From Pyropia yezoensis (Eukaryota > Rhodophyta > Bangiophyceae > Bangiales > Bangiaceae), in contig CM020620.1 in NCBI GenBank assembly GCA_009829735.1, positions 13,451,420 to 13,515,419 of the forward strand: DNA of 64,000 nucleotides. Direction: 5' to 3'. Both the position numbers and the translations under genes were made by a program. Positions 1 to 10,582 of the stretch are shown here, piece by piece. The notes under the pieces were generated by a model. The model was not told the origin of the DNA. It searched no databases and saw nothing but the letters and a program-made list of their open reading frames with translations. The number at the start of each line of letters is the position of its first letter. Position 1 is the first letter of the stretch.

Positions 1-3000
1 CTTGACCCTCATCAAACCGGTGCTCCTACCTCCTCGCTCGGAGACCAAGGTTCAAGTCACGACCCGGACTGCAGGTCAATGCCTGATCTACGGACGCAAG
101 GAATTTCTGGCGAAACACCGATTATACCTAGCCCACGGACATCACAAGAAGGTGGAGAGGCACACCCCGTTCTCGGTGCTGATCGTCAACGTGAGCCGGA
201 AGCCAATAACCCTCGCCAAGGGCACTCGAGTTGGTACAGCAGAGCCTTACCGGGGGTCCGCCCGCGCTATGAGCAAGGAAGACCTCTTCAACCTGCAACA
301 AGAGCTGGCATCCAACTTGACGGCCCTAGACGTATCTCCGGAACAAGAGCAGGCTGGCCGTACTACTCCGAAGCCCGAACAAGCACCGCCCGGGATGCCG
401 AAGGTCAACCAAGAAAACGTCCCTCCCGACTTGAAGGAGGCACTGGAGAAGCTTCTCCAGGAATATCGGCACCTGTGGTCCGGAGAGCTGGGCAAGATGG
501 ACGCCACCCTACACCGGATTCAACTCAAGCCAGATGCCAAACCAGTGCACATGCAACCATACCGGGCTGGATCTCATCGCCGGGATGAGATTGAGAAGCA
601 GGTTACCAAGATGCTCAAGATGGATGTTATCGAGCCGTCTGATGGCGAGTGGGCTTTCCCGGTGGTAGTCGTCCCGAAACCTGGCGGTCACTTCCGTTTC
701 TGCGTTGACTACAGACGCCTGAACGAGATGACAGTCAAGGATGTATACCCGATACCCCGGATGGATGATTGCCTCGACTTTCTTGGTGATGCCACCCTCT
801 TCTCGACGCTGGATTGTAATGTCGGTTACTGGCAGATCCCTCTGGCTGACGAGGACAAGGACAAGACAACCTTCACGTGCCACATGGGACTGTTCCGGTG
901 CAAGCGTCTCCCTTTTGGTCTCACTAATGCTCCGGCAACCTTCCAGAGAGCCATCGACATCATCCTGTCGGGGCTAAGGTGGAGAACATGTTTGGTCTAC
1001 CTGGACGACATTATTGTTTTCTCCAAGACCCCAGCGGAACACCTGGAGCACCTTCGAGAGGTCCTGGCCCTCCTGTCCAAGGCTGGAGTTACCCTCAAGG
1101 CCGAGAAGTGCCACCTGTTTGAGACTGAGGTGGAGTACCTGGGGCACGTGCTGAGTCCGGGGGAGCTCCGAGTCAATGAGAAGAACATCAAGGCCCTCCG
1201 GCATGCACGGCAACCTAAAACCCAGACGGAACTCAAGAGCTTCCTGGGTATGTGCAACGTCTACCGCCGGTTCGTACGAGACTACGCTCTGATTGCCCGG
1301 CCCTTGACCAAGCTTACTAGCAAGAAGCTTCCAGCACAACTCCCGGTGTTCGACGAGAAGCAGACAGCAGCCTTTGAAGAGCTCAAGAAGCGCCTGACCA
1401 CCACTCCAGTACTGGCGTTACCCAAGCGGGAGGGCCAGTTTGTTCTGGAGACTGATGCCTGTGGCGTCCAGGTGGGGTGCTCACTACTCCAGCAGCAACC
1501 TGATGGGCACTTCCTCCCGATAGGCTACTACAGTCGCGTCTTGACTCCAGCCGAGAAGAACTATTCCACGACCGAGCGCGAGTGCTTGGCGGTCGTCTGG
1601 GCTTGCTTCCTGTTACGTCCATATCTTGAAGGACAAGAGTTCCTCATCCGGACGGACCACGCCAGTCTAAGGTGGCTGCTATACATGGACAGCAGTCAAG
1701 GAAGGATCGCCCGGTGGCGCCTACGCCTTTCGGAGTTCAAGTACAAGGTGTGCACCAGAGCAGGGAGGGAGCACCACTGCGCCGACACCATGTCCAGGCT
1801 GGAGACTCCTGCAGCCGATACCGGTCCTATCCCGGAGGAAATACCTTGCTTCATCCTCCCGAATGTCGGACGTGGCTGGCACGCTCCCCTGTACGAGACA
1901 CCTGACGCTCATCAACCGGTAACCATTCACCGGATGCTGGAGGCACAATTGACGGACCCTCAATGCTTGGAGCTTCGCCACCAAATGGACCTGAACCGGA
2001 ACAGTCGCTTCTCCGAGTCTACAGACGGACTCCTGGTACGGGTGTCACCCTTCGATGGGGCAACTCAAGTCTACGTACCCCGGAGCCTACGGACTGACAT
2101 CTTACGCCTGGAGCACTCGTCTCCCCAGGCCGGGCATCCTGGTATCAATCGGATGTATGCTTCCATGAGACGACATTATTACTGGGAAACCATGGCCAGT
2201 GACGTCCATAAGTGCCTGGAGGCTTGTATTTCTTGTGCAAGGAACCGGTTGTCCCAGAGGAAGAAGACTTCTAAGCTACGCCTATTCCCTGCGGCGGAGC
2301 CCTTTGCAAGTTTAAGCATGGACATCCTGGGGCCCCTACCTGAAACATCCAGTGGCAACATATACCTGCTCATCATTTGTGACCGGTTCTCCAAGTTCAC
2401 TCGAGCAATCCCGCTGAGGACCATCACGGCTCTGGATGTCACGTCAGCCTTCTGCGAGTACTGGATAGCTGCCTACGGCCCTCCAGACTCCGTCTTAACC
2501 GACAACGGTCCCCAGTTTGCATCCCTGTTCTTCCAAGGAGTCTGTGACCTGATGGGCATCAAGAACTTGTACACCACGACGTACCACCCTCAAACGAACG
2601 GCCAGGTGGAACGATTCAACCGGACCCTAGTGGACATGCTACGGCACTACGTGGAGGAGCACCAAGAAGACTGGGACGAGCTCCTGGCTGTCCTCACTCT
2701 AGCCTACAACTCCCGAGTTCACCGGACAACGGGAGTCGCTCCACTCGACTTTGTCACCCCAAGGCGGCTGACCAACTTCTCCCTGGAAAGAATACCGGAT
2801 GGTCTCCAGCCTGCACTGAAGTCAGGTCCCCAGGCAAAGGATGAGTTCCTGGAACAACTAAAGCTCCTGCTCCCAAGAGTCAAGGAGTCAATTTCAAAGA
2901 CCCAGGAGCGATACAAGCGGGACTATGACAAGGGTGTCCGGGAAAAGAACAAGGAACTGGGTGGTGGCGACTGGGTTTTTGTGGACAACCATAGCAAGAC

Positions 3001-3490
3001 CCGGGGGAAGCTGGACTCGAAGACGGATGGACCTTATGAGATTCTCAATACGGATGGCTGGACCTTCCTTCTAGACGTGGATGGCTCTCCGTACCGGGTG
3101 AGCAGCGACCATGTCACCCGAGCTCCACCGCCAAGCCAACGGGACTTGACCCGGCGTAAGCGGACTGCGATACCCTGGCTATCCCAAGAAGAAGGTCGGG
3201 AATTTGTCTACGTCAAGTTTGTCGACCATGCCTGGAGAGACGGACGCCTGTACCTGCGAGTACGCTGGTTCGGTTTCAACCCGGCAGATGATACATGGGA
3301 ACCCTCAAACCGGCTACCCATCGCGGACGTCTGTGCCTACACGCGACGGAACGGGATTGAGGGCACTCCCGTGGCCAGAGCCGGCAAGATTCTGGAGTCG
3401 GACACGGAGGAGGACCAAGAGGACGGGGCCAACCAAGACCCTCGAGACGAGACGAGCTCACCCGCAACGGATGCGGAACAAGAGGATTGA
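1..3490 (+). CDS. pol: Ty3/gypsy chromovirus pol polyprotein, 5' truncated by the window
   Basis: The frame is open from base 2 to a TGA at 3488-3490 (1162 codons) and has no upstream limit in the window, so the N-terminus (gag and protease) lies outside. Domains in order: reverse transcriptase with the YLDD catalytic box at residues 333-336; RNase H from about residue 480 (ETDAC...TERE...RTDHASL); integrase zinc finger of HHCC type near 705-750; integrase core with D774, D834 and E870, a D,D-35-E spacing; and a C-terminal chromodomain near 1067-1110 (VRWFGFNPADDTWEP). A chromodomain behind the integrase defines chromoviruses, whose chromodomain directs insertion into heterochromatin. No stop or frameshift interrupts the visible part, so the copy may be young. 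No 3' LTR directly follows; a minus-strand ORF starts converging 145 bp downstream. Confidence 0.95.
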   Translation, partial: LTLIKPVLLPPRSETKVQVTTRTAGQCLIYGRKEFLAKHRLYLAHGHHKKVERHTPFSVLIVNVSRKPITLAKGTRVGTAEPYRGSARAMSKEDLFNLQQELASNLTALDVSPEQEQAGRTTPKPEQAPPGMPKVNQENVPPDLKEALEKLLQEYRHLWSGELGKMDATLHRIQLKPDAKPVHMQPYRAGSHRRDEIEKQVTKMLKMDVIEPSDGEWAFPVVVVPKPGGHFRFCVDYRRLNEMTVKDVYPIPRMDDCLDFLGDATLFSTLDCNVGYWQIPLADEDKDKTTFTCHMGLFRCKRLPFGLTNAPATFQRAIDIILSGLRWRTCLVYLDDIIVFSKTPAEHLEHLREVLALLSKAGVTLKAEKCHLFETEVEYLGHVLSPGELRVNEKNIKALRHARQPKTQTELKSFLGMCNVYRRFVRDYALIARPLTKLTSKKLPAQLPVFDEKQTAAFEELKKRLTTTPVLALPKREGQFVLETDACGVQVGCSLLQQQPDGHFLPIGYYSRVLTPAEKNYSTTERECLAVVWACFLLRPYLEGQEFLIRTDHASLRWLLYMDSSQGRIARWRLRLSEFKYKVCTRAGREHHCADTMSRLETPAADTGPIPEEIPCFILPNVGRGWHAPLYETPDAHQPVTIHRMLEAQLTDPQCLELRHQMDLNRNSRFSESTDGLLVRVSPFDGATQVYVPRSLRTDILRLEHSSPQAGHPGINRMYASMRRHYYWETMASDVHKCLEACISCARNRLSQRKKTSKLRLFPAAEPFASLSMDILGPLPETSSGNIYLLIICDRFSKFTRAIPLRTITALDVTSAFCEYWIAAYGPPDSVLTDNGPQFASLFFQGVCDLMGIKNLYTTTYHPQTNGQVERFNRTLVDMLRHYVEEHQEDWDELLAVLTLAYNSRVHRTTGVAPLDFVTPRRLTNFSLERIPDGLQPALKSGPQAKDEFLEQLKLLLPRVKESISKTQERYKRDYDKGVREKNKELGGGDWVFVDNHSKTRGKLDSKTDGPYEILNTDGWTFLLDVDGSPYRVSSDHVTRAPPPSQRDLTRRKRTAIPWLSQEEGREFVYVKFVDHAWRDGRLYLRVRWFGFNPADDTWEPSNRLPIADVCAYTRRNGIEGTPVARAGKILESDTEEDQEDGANQDPRDETSSPATDAEQED

Positions 3491-3635
3491 GAAGAAGGAA
3501 ACGGGTATATCAAGGAGAACACGCAATGCAAGCATGGAACAATCAAGGAAACCAAGCACCCGCTCGAGCAACCCTTCTCTCCGCCTCTTCCCTCCTCGCT
3601 TCTCCCAAGACCCTCACCCTCCTTGCCTCCAACTA

Positions 3636-5642
3636 CTACTCCCGGCGCGGACGCTGAGCCGCGGGAGTGTCCTCCGGCGCTGCCTCCGCGGTACGACGGG
3701 AACCGGAGGAAGACGGGATGACGTAGTGCGGTGGACGCGGCGCATCCCGGTATGACGCCATCGGAGTAGTACCAGTAGTTGCCGGTGGCTCCCGCTCATC
3801 CAGATATGTCCGTCGGCGCCGCTGGAAGCCTGTGAAGGTCTCTGACCACTGCTGGGCCAGGCCATGCCGCGTCAAAGTCGCCAGAAGTTCGCCAACCACC
3901 GGGTTGTTCGACATCTGGCCGCTGTCCGCGCAAGCAAACACCCGGTCGACCACGTCGTTCAAGACGCTGGCGTAAGTACCCAGCACCAGGGAGGACCCAA
4001 CGCTTTCAACCTGCACCGGAAGACGACCCAGCTGGTCTTCAATCATGCCGACGTCGTACTGGTCGCATGTTGGACCACCTTGGTTCAGGTACCAGTCAGG
4101 CACCCGGAAGCGGGTAAGGCGCAGAGTCGGCGCCGGAATCTCGAACCGGCCCGAGGATGACACTACCGGACGGTCCACAACGGCCCCCGAGATCGGAGTA
4201 CCCAACTCCAGCGGAGGCACAGCGCCGCCGGCGTTGGAAGAAGGCGTCCGGGGTAGAGCGGCCGGAGTAATCGGCGACCGCACGGCCACTCCCAGACTCG
4301 CCGCAGACAAGCGCGGTGCCGGAGGAGCTTGAAGTACTGGCACAGCCGGAACAGGGCGCGGACGTGCCGGTGACGGTTCAGGCGAGGCGACCGGGGCGAC
4401 AGGGGCAACCGGAGGAAGCGGAGCCGCCGCAGACGCCCGACCGACCGCCGCGGCCCATCCCGACTCCTGCACCGGCGGCCCAACTGGCAGAAGATCAAGG
4501 GAGGCCGGAGCAGGAAAGCTACCTAGCTGCGGCCACGCCGGAAGCGGCGTCGCCAGCTGCACCTTGGCCGGAGAAGACTGGTAGACCACCTGCGCCCAAC
4601 CGAAGCCATCCCGACGCGGGCGGTTCTGGTCGGCAATCGCGTTCAAGAAGTTCCGGTCATGCACCGGTACCAGACGCCGGAAGTCGATCATCGCCTGGAA
4701 GAGCTCCTTGTACTCCTCGTCCTGGCTGCACAGGAAGTCGACGGTCAACTTGTCGACAATCCAGACCATCAGGAGGTCAGGGAGAAACGAAAGCCGGTTG
4801 GACACCAAGACCTCATGAAGCCAGTGGTTGGCCGCCAAGACTGTCATCTCGGACGTGTACATCATGTACGGGATTGAGTGGAAGAAGCCCTTGATCGACG
4901 CCTGAGTCAAGGCGTCCAAGAAGTACCAGGTGCAAGGGATGCTGGAAGGAGCAAACCCGACCGGGATCTCGACTTCCTGCTGCTGCGGGATGACCTTGGG
5001 GTAGTATGCCGCCCGGTTAGCCTTGTCCAGCTTCCAGAACTTTTGGTGGTTGCAGCTCACAAGGAAGTCACGCTGACGCCCGCGTCGCTCACCCTGCTCC
5101 CGTGCCGGCGACAACTTGGAGTATTTCCGGGTCAAGAAAGGCGGCTTCAGAGCGACCATGCTCGGACGGGGGTCGCAGTTCAAGCTTCCCGACCCCTTGA
5201 GCGCCTCGTCCCAGACCTTGAGCGCCCGGTGGACGTACCCTTCCTCCTCCGGCCACCGGAGAACGGACGCGGACACGCGACGCTCGGTCAAGGGTAGATC
5301 CAGTACCAGCGCGAAGGGGAGATCCTCCAGACGAGCAACCCAAGAGGAACCCGAGAAGCTCTGGGAGCGGTCTTGTGCCAGGCGCATCTGGTCCGCCGTA
5401 TGAAGACGCTCGACCTCGGCACCGGTGTGGACGTGCTCGAGGCTGTGCACGGTGGCACCTGGTTCGGCCCGAGGACGTGCCGGACTAGGGAGGGAGCTAT
5501 GTAGCATCCCTGGCCCCGACTTGGCGCCGACCAGGGACTGCAACCAGAGGGCACCAGGTGCCAGAACACGCCCGCCGTGTGGCGATGGTTGGCGGCCGTG
5601 GCCCGTGCCCGGCACTGGGATGCGGTGGACTACGCTATCCAC
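3636..5642 (-). CDS. Unknown 668-codon ORF of an LTR-like element
   Basis: An uninterrupted minus-strand frame of 668 codons ends at TAG 3636-3638. The 5642 end is a GTG, not an ATG, and the frame stays open into the LTR-like module, so the true start is uncertain. I do not recognise the family. The N-terminal half is a compact, non-repetitive region (HTADQMRLAQDRSQSF near the start, several aromatic-rich stretches such as CTWYFLDALTQASIKGFF). A Pro/Ala-rich linker and a C-terminal globular-looking part (RFRVPDWYLNQGG) follow. It is repeated, decayed, in inverted orientation at 6200-7334, and its first codons recur beside another LTR-like module at 52796-52935, so it is part of a mobile element. 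It could be a Gag-like protein behind a 5' LTR, or an accessory antisense ORF of the pol element at 1-3490, as known from some plant gypsy elements. Confidence 0.7.
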   Translation of the reverse strand: MDSVVHRIPVPGTGHGRQPSPHGGRVLAPGALWLQSLVGAKSGPGMLHSSLPSPARPRAEPGATVHSLEHVHTGAEVERLHTADQMRLAQDRSQSFSGSSWVARLEDLPFALVLDLPLTERRVSASVLRWPEEEGYVHRALKVWDEALKGSGSLNCDPRPSMVALKPPFLTRKYSKLSPAREQGERRGRQRDFLVSCNHQKFWKLDKANRAAYYPKVIPQQQEVEIPVGFAPSSIPCTWYFLDALTQASIKGFFHSIPYMMYTSEMTVLAANHWLHEVLVSNRLSFLPDLLMVWIVDKLTVDFLCSQDEEYKELFQAMIDFRRLVPVHDRNFLNAIADQNRPRRDGFGWAQVVYQSSPAKVQLATPLPAWPQLGSFPAPASLDLLPVGPPVQESGWAAAVGRASAAAPLPPVAPVAPVASPEPSPARPRPVPAVPVLQAPPAPRLSAASLGVAVRSPITPAALPRTPSSNAGGAVPPLELGTPISGAVVDRPVVSSSGRFEIPAPTLRLTRFRVPDWYLNQGGPTCDQYDVGMIEDQLGRLPVQVESVGSSLVLGTYASVLNDVVDRVFACADSGQMSNNPVVGELLATLTRHGLAQQWSETFTGFQRRRRTYLDEREPPATTGTTPMASYRDAPRPPHYVIPSSSGSRRTAEAAPEDTPAAQRPRRE

Positions 5643-6070
5643 ACGCGAGAGAGGGATTTCTGATGTGTTTTTGCATATTTGTGAGGGACTTGATTTGAGA
5701 AAATTTGAGTGTGAGATTAGTGAGTGGGAATAGAATTAGTAGTGATAGTGGCCCCCGACCTGACGAGGTTAGACTCGGGTCGGGGCCACTCGGGGTTATG
5801 GGGGGCTACCGGGCCAACGTGCCGGGGTTCCCCCAGATGCACGTTAAGAGGGACAGCGAGGCGCCCTCGGCCCGCGCCCTCAGGGAAAAAGACAACTGCG
5901 CGTTTGCTTTCCTCTTCCCCGTGTGCACTACCGTGCGTATCTGTTTGCTCTGCGAGCAGGCACGTGAGGCAACAGGCATACCATTCTCGTAGTTCCCCTT
6001 TCTGCGTTACCTGTCCCTTTCCCCCGAGGGATATTGACACGTGTCTGAGAGGATCGAGTTTTATACCACA
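5633..6070 (-). repeat. LTR-like promoter module, copy 1
   Basis: A 438-bp block that recurs at 48840-49272 (same orientation as here) and 52357-52795 (opposite). Read on the minus strand it begins TGTGGTATAAAACTCG, with a TATA box, and ends near GTGTGGATAGCG directly before the unknown ORF. The copies share this block but differ outside it, apart from the ORF leader shared by copies 1 and 3, so it behaves as an element terminus. The outer end is TGTG, but I could not find a clean TG...CA pair or a 5-bp target duplication, so LTR identity is inferred. Confidence 0.6.
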
Positions 6071-7334
6071 CCTCTGGCGGGCCCGGCGTTACTCCACGGT
6101 GGTCGGCAACGCCGGCGCGGCCCAGTTCCAGGCAGGATTGCTTGGACCTCTGGCGCAAGGAACTCCAGCGCGGGGTCTTGACAGAGATGGATAAGGCTCT
6201 TCTTCACACGGCGGACCAGATGCGCCTGGCACAAGACCGCTCCCAGAGCTTCTCGGGTTCCTCCTGGGTTGCTCGTCTGGAGGATCTCCCCTTCGCGCTG
6301 GTGCTGGATCTGCCCTTGACCGAGCGTCGCGCGTGTCGCGTCTGTTTTCCGGTGGCAGGAGGAAGAAAGGGTACGTCAACCGGGCGCTCAAGTCTGGGAC
6401 GAGGCGGTCAAGGGTCGGGGAGGCTGAACTGCGACCCCCGTCCGAGCATGGTCGCTCTGAAGCCGCCTTTCCTGACCCGGAAGTACTCCAAGTTGTCACC
6501 GGCACGGGAGCAAGGCGAGCGACGCGGCCGCCAGCGTGACTTCCTCGTGAGCTGCAACCATCAGGAGTTCTGGAAGCTGGATAAGGCTAACCGGGCGGCG
6601 TACTACCCAAGGTCATCCCGCAGCAGGAAGTCGAGATCCCGGTCGGGTTTGCTCCTTCCAGCATCCCCTTCACCTGGTACTTCCTGGACGCCTTGACTCA
6701 GGCGTCGATCAAGGGCTTCTTCCACTCGATCCCGTACATGATGTACACGTCCGAGATGACAGTCTTGGCGGCCAACCACTGGCTTCACGAGGTCTTGGTG
6801 TCCAACCGGCTTTCGTTTCTCCCTGACCTCCTGATGGTCTGGATTGTCGACAAGTTGACCGTCGACTTCCTGTGCAGCCAGACGAAGAGTACAAGGGGCT
6901 CTTCCAGGCGATGATTGACTTCCGGCGTCTGGTGCCGGTGCATGACCGGAACTTCTTGAACGCGATTGCCGACCAGAACCGCCCGCGTCGGGATGGCTTC
7001 GGTTGGGCGCAGGTGGGTCTACCAGTCTTCTCCGGCCAAGGTGCAGCTGGCGACGCCGCTTCCGGCGTGGCCGCAGCTAGGTAGCTTTCCTGCCCCGGCC
7101 GCCCTTGATCTTCTGCCAGTTGGGCCGCCGGTGCAGGAGTCGGGATGGGCCGCGGCGGTCGGTCAGGCGTCTGCGGCGGCTCCGCTTCCTCCTTTTGCAC
7201 CTGTCGCCCCGGTGGCCTCGCCTGAACCGTCGCCGGCGCGTTCACGCCCTGTTCCGGCTGTGCGGGTACTTCAAGCTCCTCCGGCACCGCGCCTGTCTGC
7301 GGCGAGTCTGGGGGGTGACCGTGCGGTCGCCTAC
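6071..7334 (+). pseudogene. Inverted, decayed second copy of the unknown element ORF
   Basis: Plus-strand frames between 6142 and 7320 repeat the protein encoded on the minus strand at 3636-5642 (shared HTADQMRLAQDRSQSFSG, VEIPVGFAPSS, HWLHEVLVSNRLSFLPDL). The homology is spread over several frames. The frame changes after LPLTERR (about 6330), again near 6620, and after DFLCSQ (about 6880) where a few codons are lost. The copy begins without the LTR-like module and with a different N-terminal leader (WRKELQRGVLTEMDKALL). It lies head to head with the intact copy and runs into the assembly gap at 7335. Confidence 0.75.
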
Positions 7335-7834
7335 NNNNNNNNNNNNNNNNNNNNNNNNNNNNNNNNNNNNNNNNNNNNNNNNNNNNNNNNNNNNNNNNNN
7401 NNNNNNNNNNNNNNNNNNNNNNNNNNNNNNNNNNNNNNNNNNNNNNNNNNNNNNNNNNNNNNNNNNNNNNNNNNNNNNNNNNNNNNNNNNNNNNNNNNNN
7501 NNNNNNNNNNNNNNNNNNNNNNNNNNNNNNNNNNNNNNNNNNNNNNNNNNNNNNNNNNNNNNNNNNNNNNNNNNNNNNNNNNNNNNNNNNNNNNNNNNNN
7601 NNNNNNNNNNNNNNNNNNNNNNNNNNNNNNNNNNNNNNNNNNNNNNNNNNNNNNNNNNNNNNNNNNNNNNNNNNNNNNNNNNNNNNNNNNNNNNNNNNNN
7701 NNNNNNNNNNNNNNNNNNNNNNNNNNNNNNNNNNNNNNNNNNNNNNNNNNNNNNNNNNNNNNNNNNNNNNNNNNNNNNNNNNNNNNNNNNNNNNNNNNNN
7801 NNNNNNNNNNNNNNNNNNNNNNNNNNNNNNNNNN
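7335..7834. other. Assembly gap, exactly 500 N
   Basis: Exactly 500 undetermined bases, a round number suggesting a scaffold placeholder rather than a measured length. It interrupts the plus-strand copy of the unknown ORF; the sequence on the right belongs to a different element. Confidence 0.95.
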
Positions 7835-7849
7835 CTGACACGTGCTCCT

Positions 7850-10582
7850 CTTTCATGCCATGTAAGCGATTTTTGTCCCATCACATGGTTGTACTCGCCA
7901 TCTGCTCCACTATCAGCCCACAAACTGTACCCTGTGCGCGTCAGGATGATCAACGACGTGTCCAGCGACGTGACCTGGGTCACCGTCGCACATCCCACTG
8001 GTCCGGAAGCTGACAGAGACGGCCGCAGACGACCGGTCCCGCCTTCGTCGATGCGGCATCCTACAGAGAGCTTCGTACGCCTGCATGCGCACCGCCATCG
8101 CGGCGAGCCACGTTGGCGTCGAGACGCTTGTCGGCGACCAGATGTTGACGGCATTTCCCCGGGTGCTACTGTACGTGTGTGACCAGCCGGAGGAGCGCTC
8201 TGTTTTGTGTCTACGGGCAGGCAAGTGCCAGCGGCCGTGTACCACGTGCGACGTCAGGGTGGAAGTGTTTGGTTCCGCTACAGCACTCACCGCCAGAGAG
8301 CGCAACGTTGTCGAGATATTGGAACACCAGCTAGAAGTATCCTTCCTCAGGCAGCACAACATCGAGCGGCAGCGGATCAGACGCTACAGGTCGATCACAG
8401 CCTAACCGGGTTTGTTCCCGCCTCGCTGGTATGGCCGGACTCTCAACCCCTTCCTATCTCCTCTACAAGATGATTGGCTTTGACGCACTGCACGTACGTT
8501 TTCTTGACATGCTCACCGCGGGTGTGGGAAGAGTGTAGTGAGAGAGGGGATCGTAGGGGGGATTCCATATCAACGCGAGGGTGGTCGTCGTGCCGGCTGT
8601 GTGACTCAACCATCCTCAATGCATAATGTATTGTGGTTGTTCTTCTCTATCGCTCGCCTTCCCGTTTGCGTAGGTTCTTGACCTCGGCGTAACCAGAATT
8701 TTGGCGCAGAAGCTGGTCGAGATGTTCCCACGGATATGCCACGGGGACGTGCCTTTCGCCGGCTCCTATGCTGCCACGCGTCGCATCACCAATTCCAGGC
8801 TGTTGCACCTGGACGACGCAGCGCCGCATGCAGAATCCCTCCAGGGTATGTCCGCCTCTCATATCCTGTGTAATATCTTCTCTCTCGCATCTTTTACAGC
8901 TGTATCCCCCATTCTCTTTTGCCGTCCAGCTTATTGCCAAGTTTCTCACACTCTGCTCGCGGTTGTGGTGCTCTTCCACATTCCCGCTTGCTTGCTTTGT
9001 GGTTTGTCCCCTTCCTTGCACAGATTCTTTGTCAAAGCTGACGAGACGCAGTCCGTATACACGGGCAAGCATCAACGAGAAGGAGTGGCTACAACCGCAT
9101 TTACGGTGGCCGGTCTTTGGCGACTCTTAGGGGAGCTCCAGCCCTCGGTACTGCAGTGAACGGAACGACCCTTGGCGAGTTAGGCGGAACCTCTGGCGGA
9201 GACTCGGGTGCGGAAGCGGCAGGTGGGGTGGGCCGTGGGACAGGCGCAGACGCGGGCCGTCGCCTTGCAAATCCCCGATCAGGGAAACGTCGCGTCTGCG
9301 GCTGGCGGCGATTCCGGTGGGGGACGTGGCGGAACGCGGAGCAGGCGCAGACGCGGGCAGCAACACTGCCCAGCCCAGCATGAGAAGACCAAGACTGTTG
9401 CATATGACTGGCCGGCGTACCGCGCCGTCTGGGGTGACATCCCCATCGACGAGGCAATTACTGCCATGTTTGCTGAGTTTGCCCGTGCTGCATGGGGAGC
9501 TGACGGGGTCAGTTCGCTCTACGGCCCCGCCAACAATGACGCTGGGCGTCGGCAGAGCCATCGCAGATCGCGCGGAGCGGTTCATCGTCAAGTACGTCAC
9601 ACCAATCCTGGGGCAGCAGCACAGCATTAAGGTGCACAAGTTGATGTGTCACGTGCTGGATGCCATTCGGATGCACGGCAACATTGTGAACGGGAACGCG
9701 GCCACAAACGAGATTTCGCACAAGGAAGACAAGCCGTCCTATGCCCGGACAAGCAGGGACTTGGATGACTTCATGTCGCAACTCGTTGTTCAGGCACAGG
9801 GCTCGCGCACCCTCCTACAACGCATTGCTGAGTGTAATGAAGCGGCCGCAGGCACAGGCGGCACTGGGGGTGCCAGCGAAGAGTCGGCCGCGGCGGACAC
9901 TGCGGGCCGTGGCGGTGCGATAAGCGACTATGACGACCACTCTGATGCGAGCGAGAGCGAGGAGGCATCCCCTGGCATTTCTGGTCAGGATCTCCTTCGA
10001 AGAATGGCGTATCACCTGCCATTGGTGCCGCTGTCACGTCTTGCTCTCGTTGATGGATTGGCAGGTATTGAGACCGCCCTGGGGCTTGGGGGTGAACACC
10101 GCGTGCGCATCGCGTCGCGTGCGCCGTTCTTGGCGCGCTTCGACAACGGAACTACGGCGCAGCAATTGCTGCACGCTTCGCAGTCTTTGGGCGGGCAGCC
10201 CTTGGTACGACACCGGTGCTGTACAATCCCACGGCTGACAACTCGGTAGTGTCCGTCGATGAGGTGAGGGCTATCGTGCGGCTCCTGGGTGGGGATGTTG
10301 CTGTACTGGCAGATATGGAAGTCGTCGCGGCCGTACCCCGCTGTCCTCTGGTAGCTCGCGGCTGCACGCGGCTCGCTTGGCACGTCCCTCGGGGACAACA
10401 GGACGTTTGCCTGGGGGTGGTGCCGCTCCAGTCAATACGGCGCGTAGTCCACGTTGTAACCTGACTTTCAGGACCTCATGAGTCGCTGCGGTCTTCAGGC
10501 CGAGCCCGCTGCCATGTCAGCCCCTCGGGAGGAGCGGTTGGCGATGCGCTACTTCCTGAACGATTTTCACGTTTGGGGTTGA
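7850..10582 (+). pseudogene. Plavaka-like DNA transposase, fragmented over several frames
   Basis: Separate frames resemble, in order, conserved blocks of the fungal-type Plavaka transposases (CACTA-related). 7889-8010 has LYPVRVRMIND...WVTVAHPTG, like the PVYLTLGNI block. 8010-8405 has GVETLVGDQM...LLYVCDQPEE and a Cys cluster (CLRAGKCQRPCTTCDV), like the block preceding KCPKC. 8701-8850 continues in another frame and may end at a splice donor. 9380-9500 and 9540-10250 hold KVHKLMCHVLDAIRMHGN and NEISHKEDKPSYARTSR, like the LHALQHY...ERLHIDF region. 10472-10582 ends RYFLNDFHVWG. The frames switch repeatedly, so this is either an intron-rich gene or, more likely, a decayed copy. The superfamily call rests on remembered motif order, not on a search. 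Confidence 0.55.
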
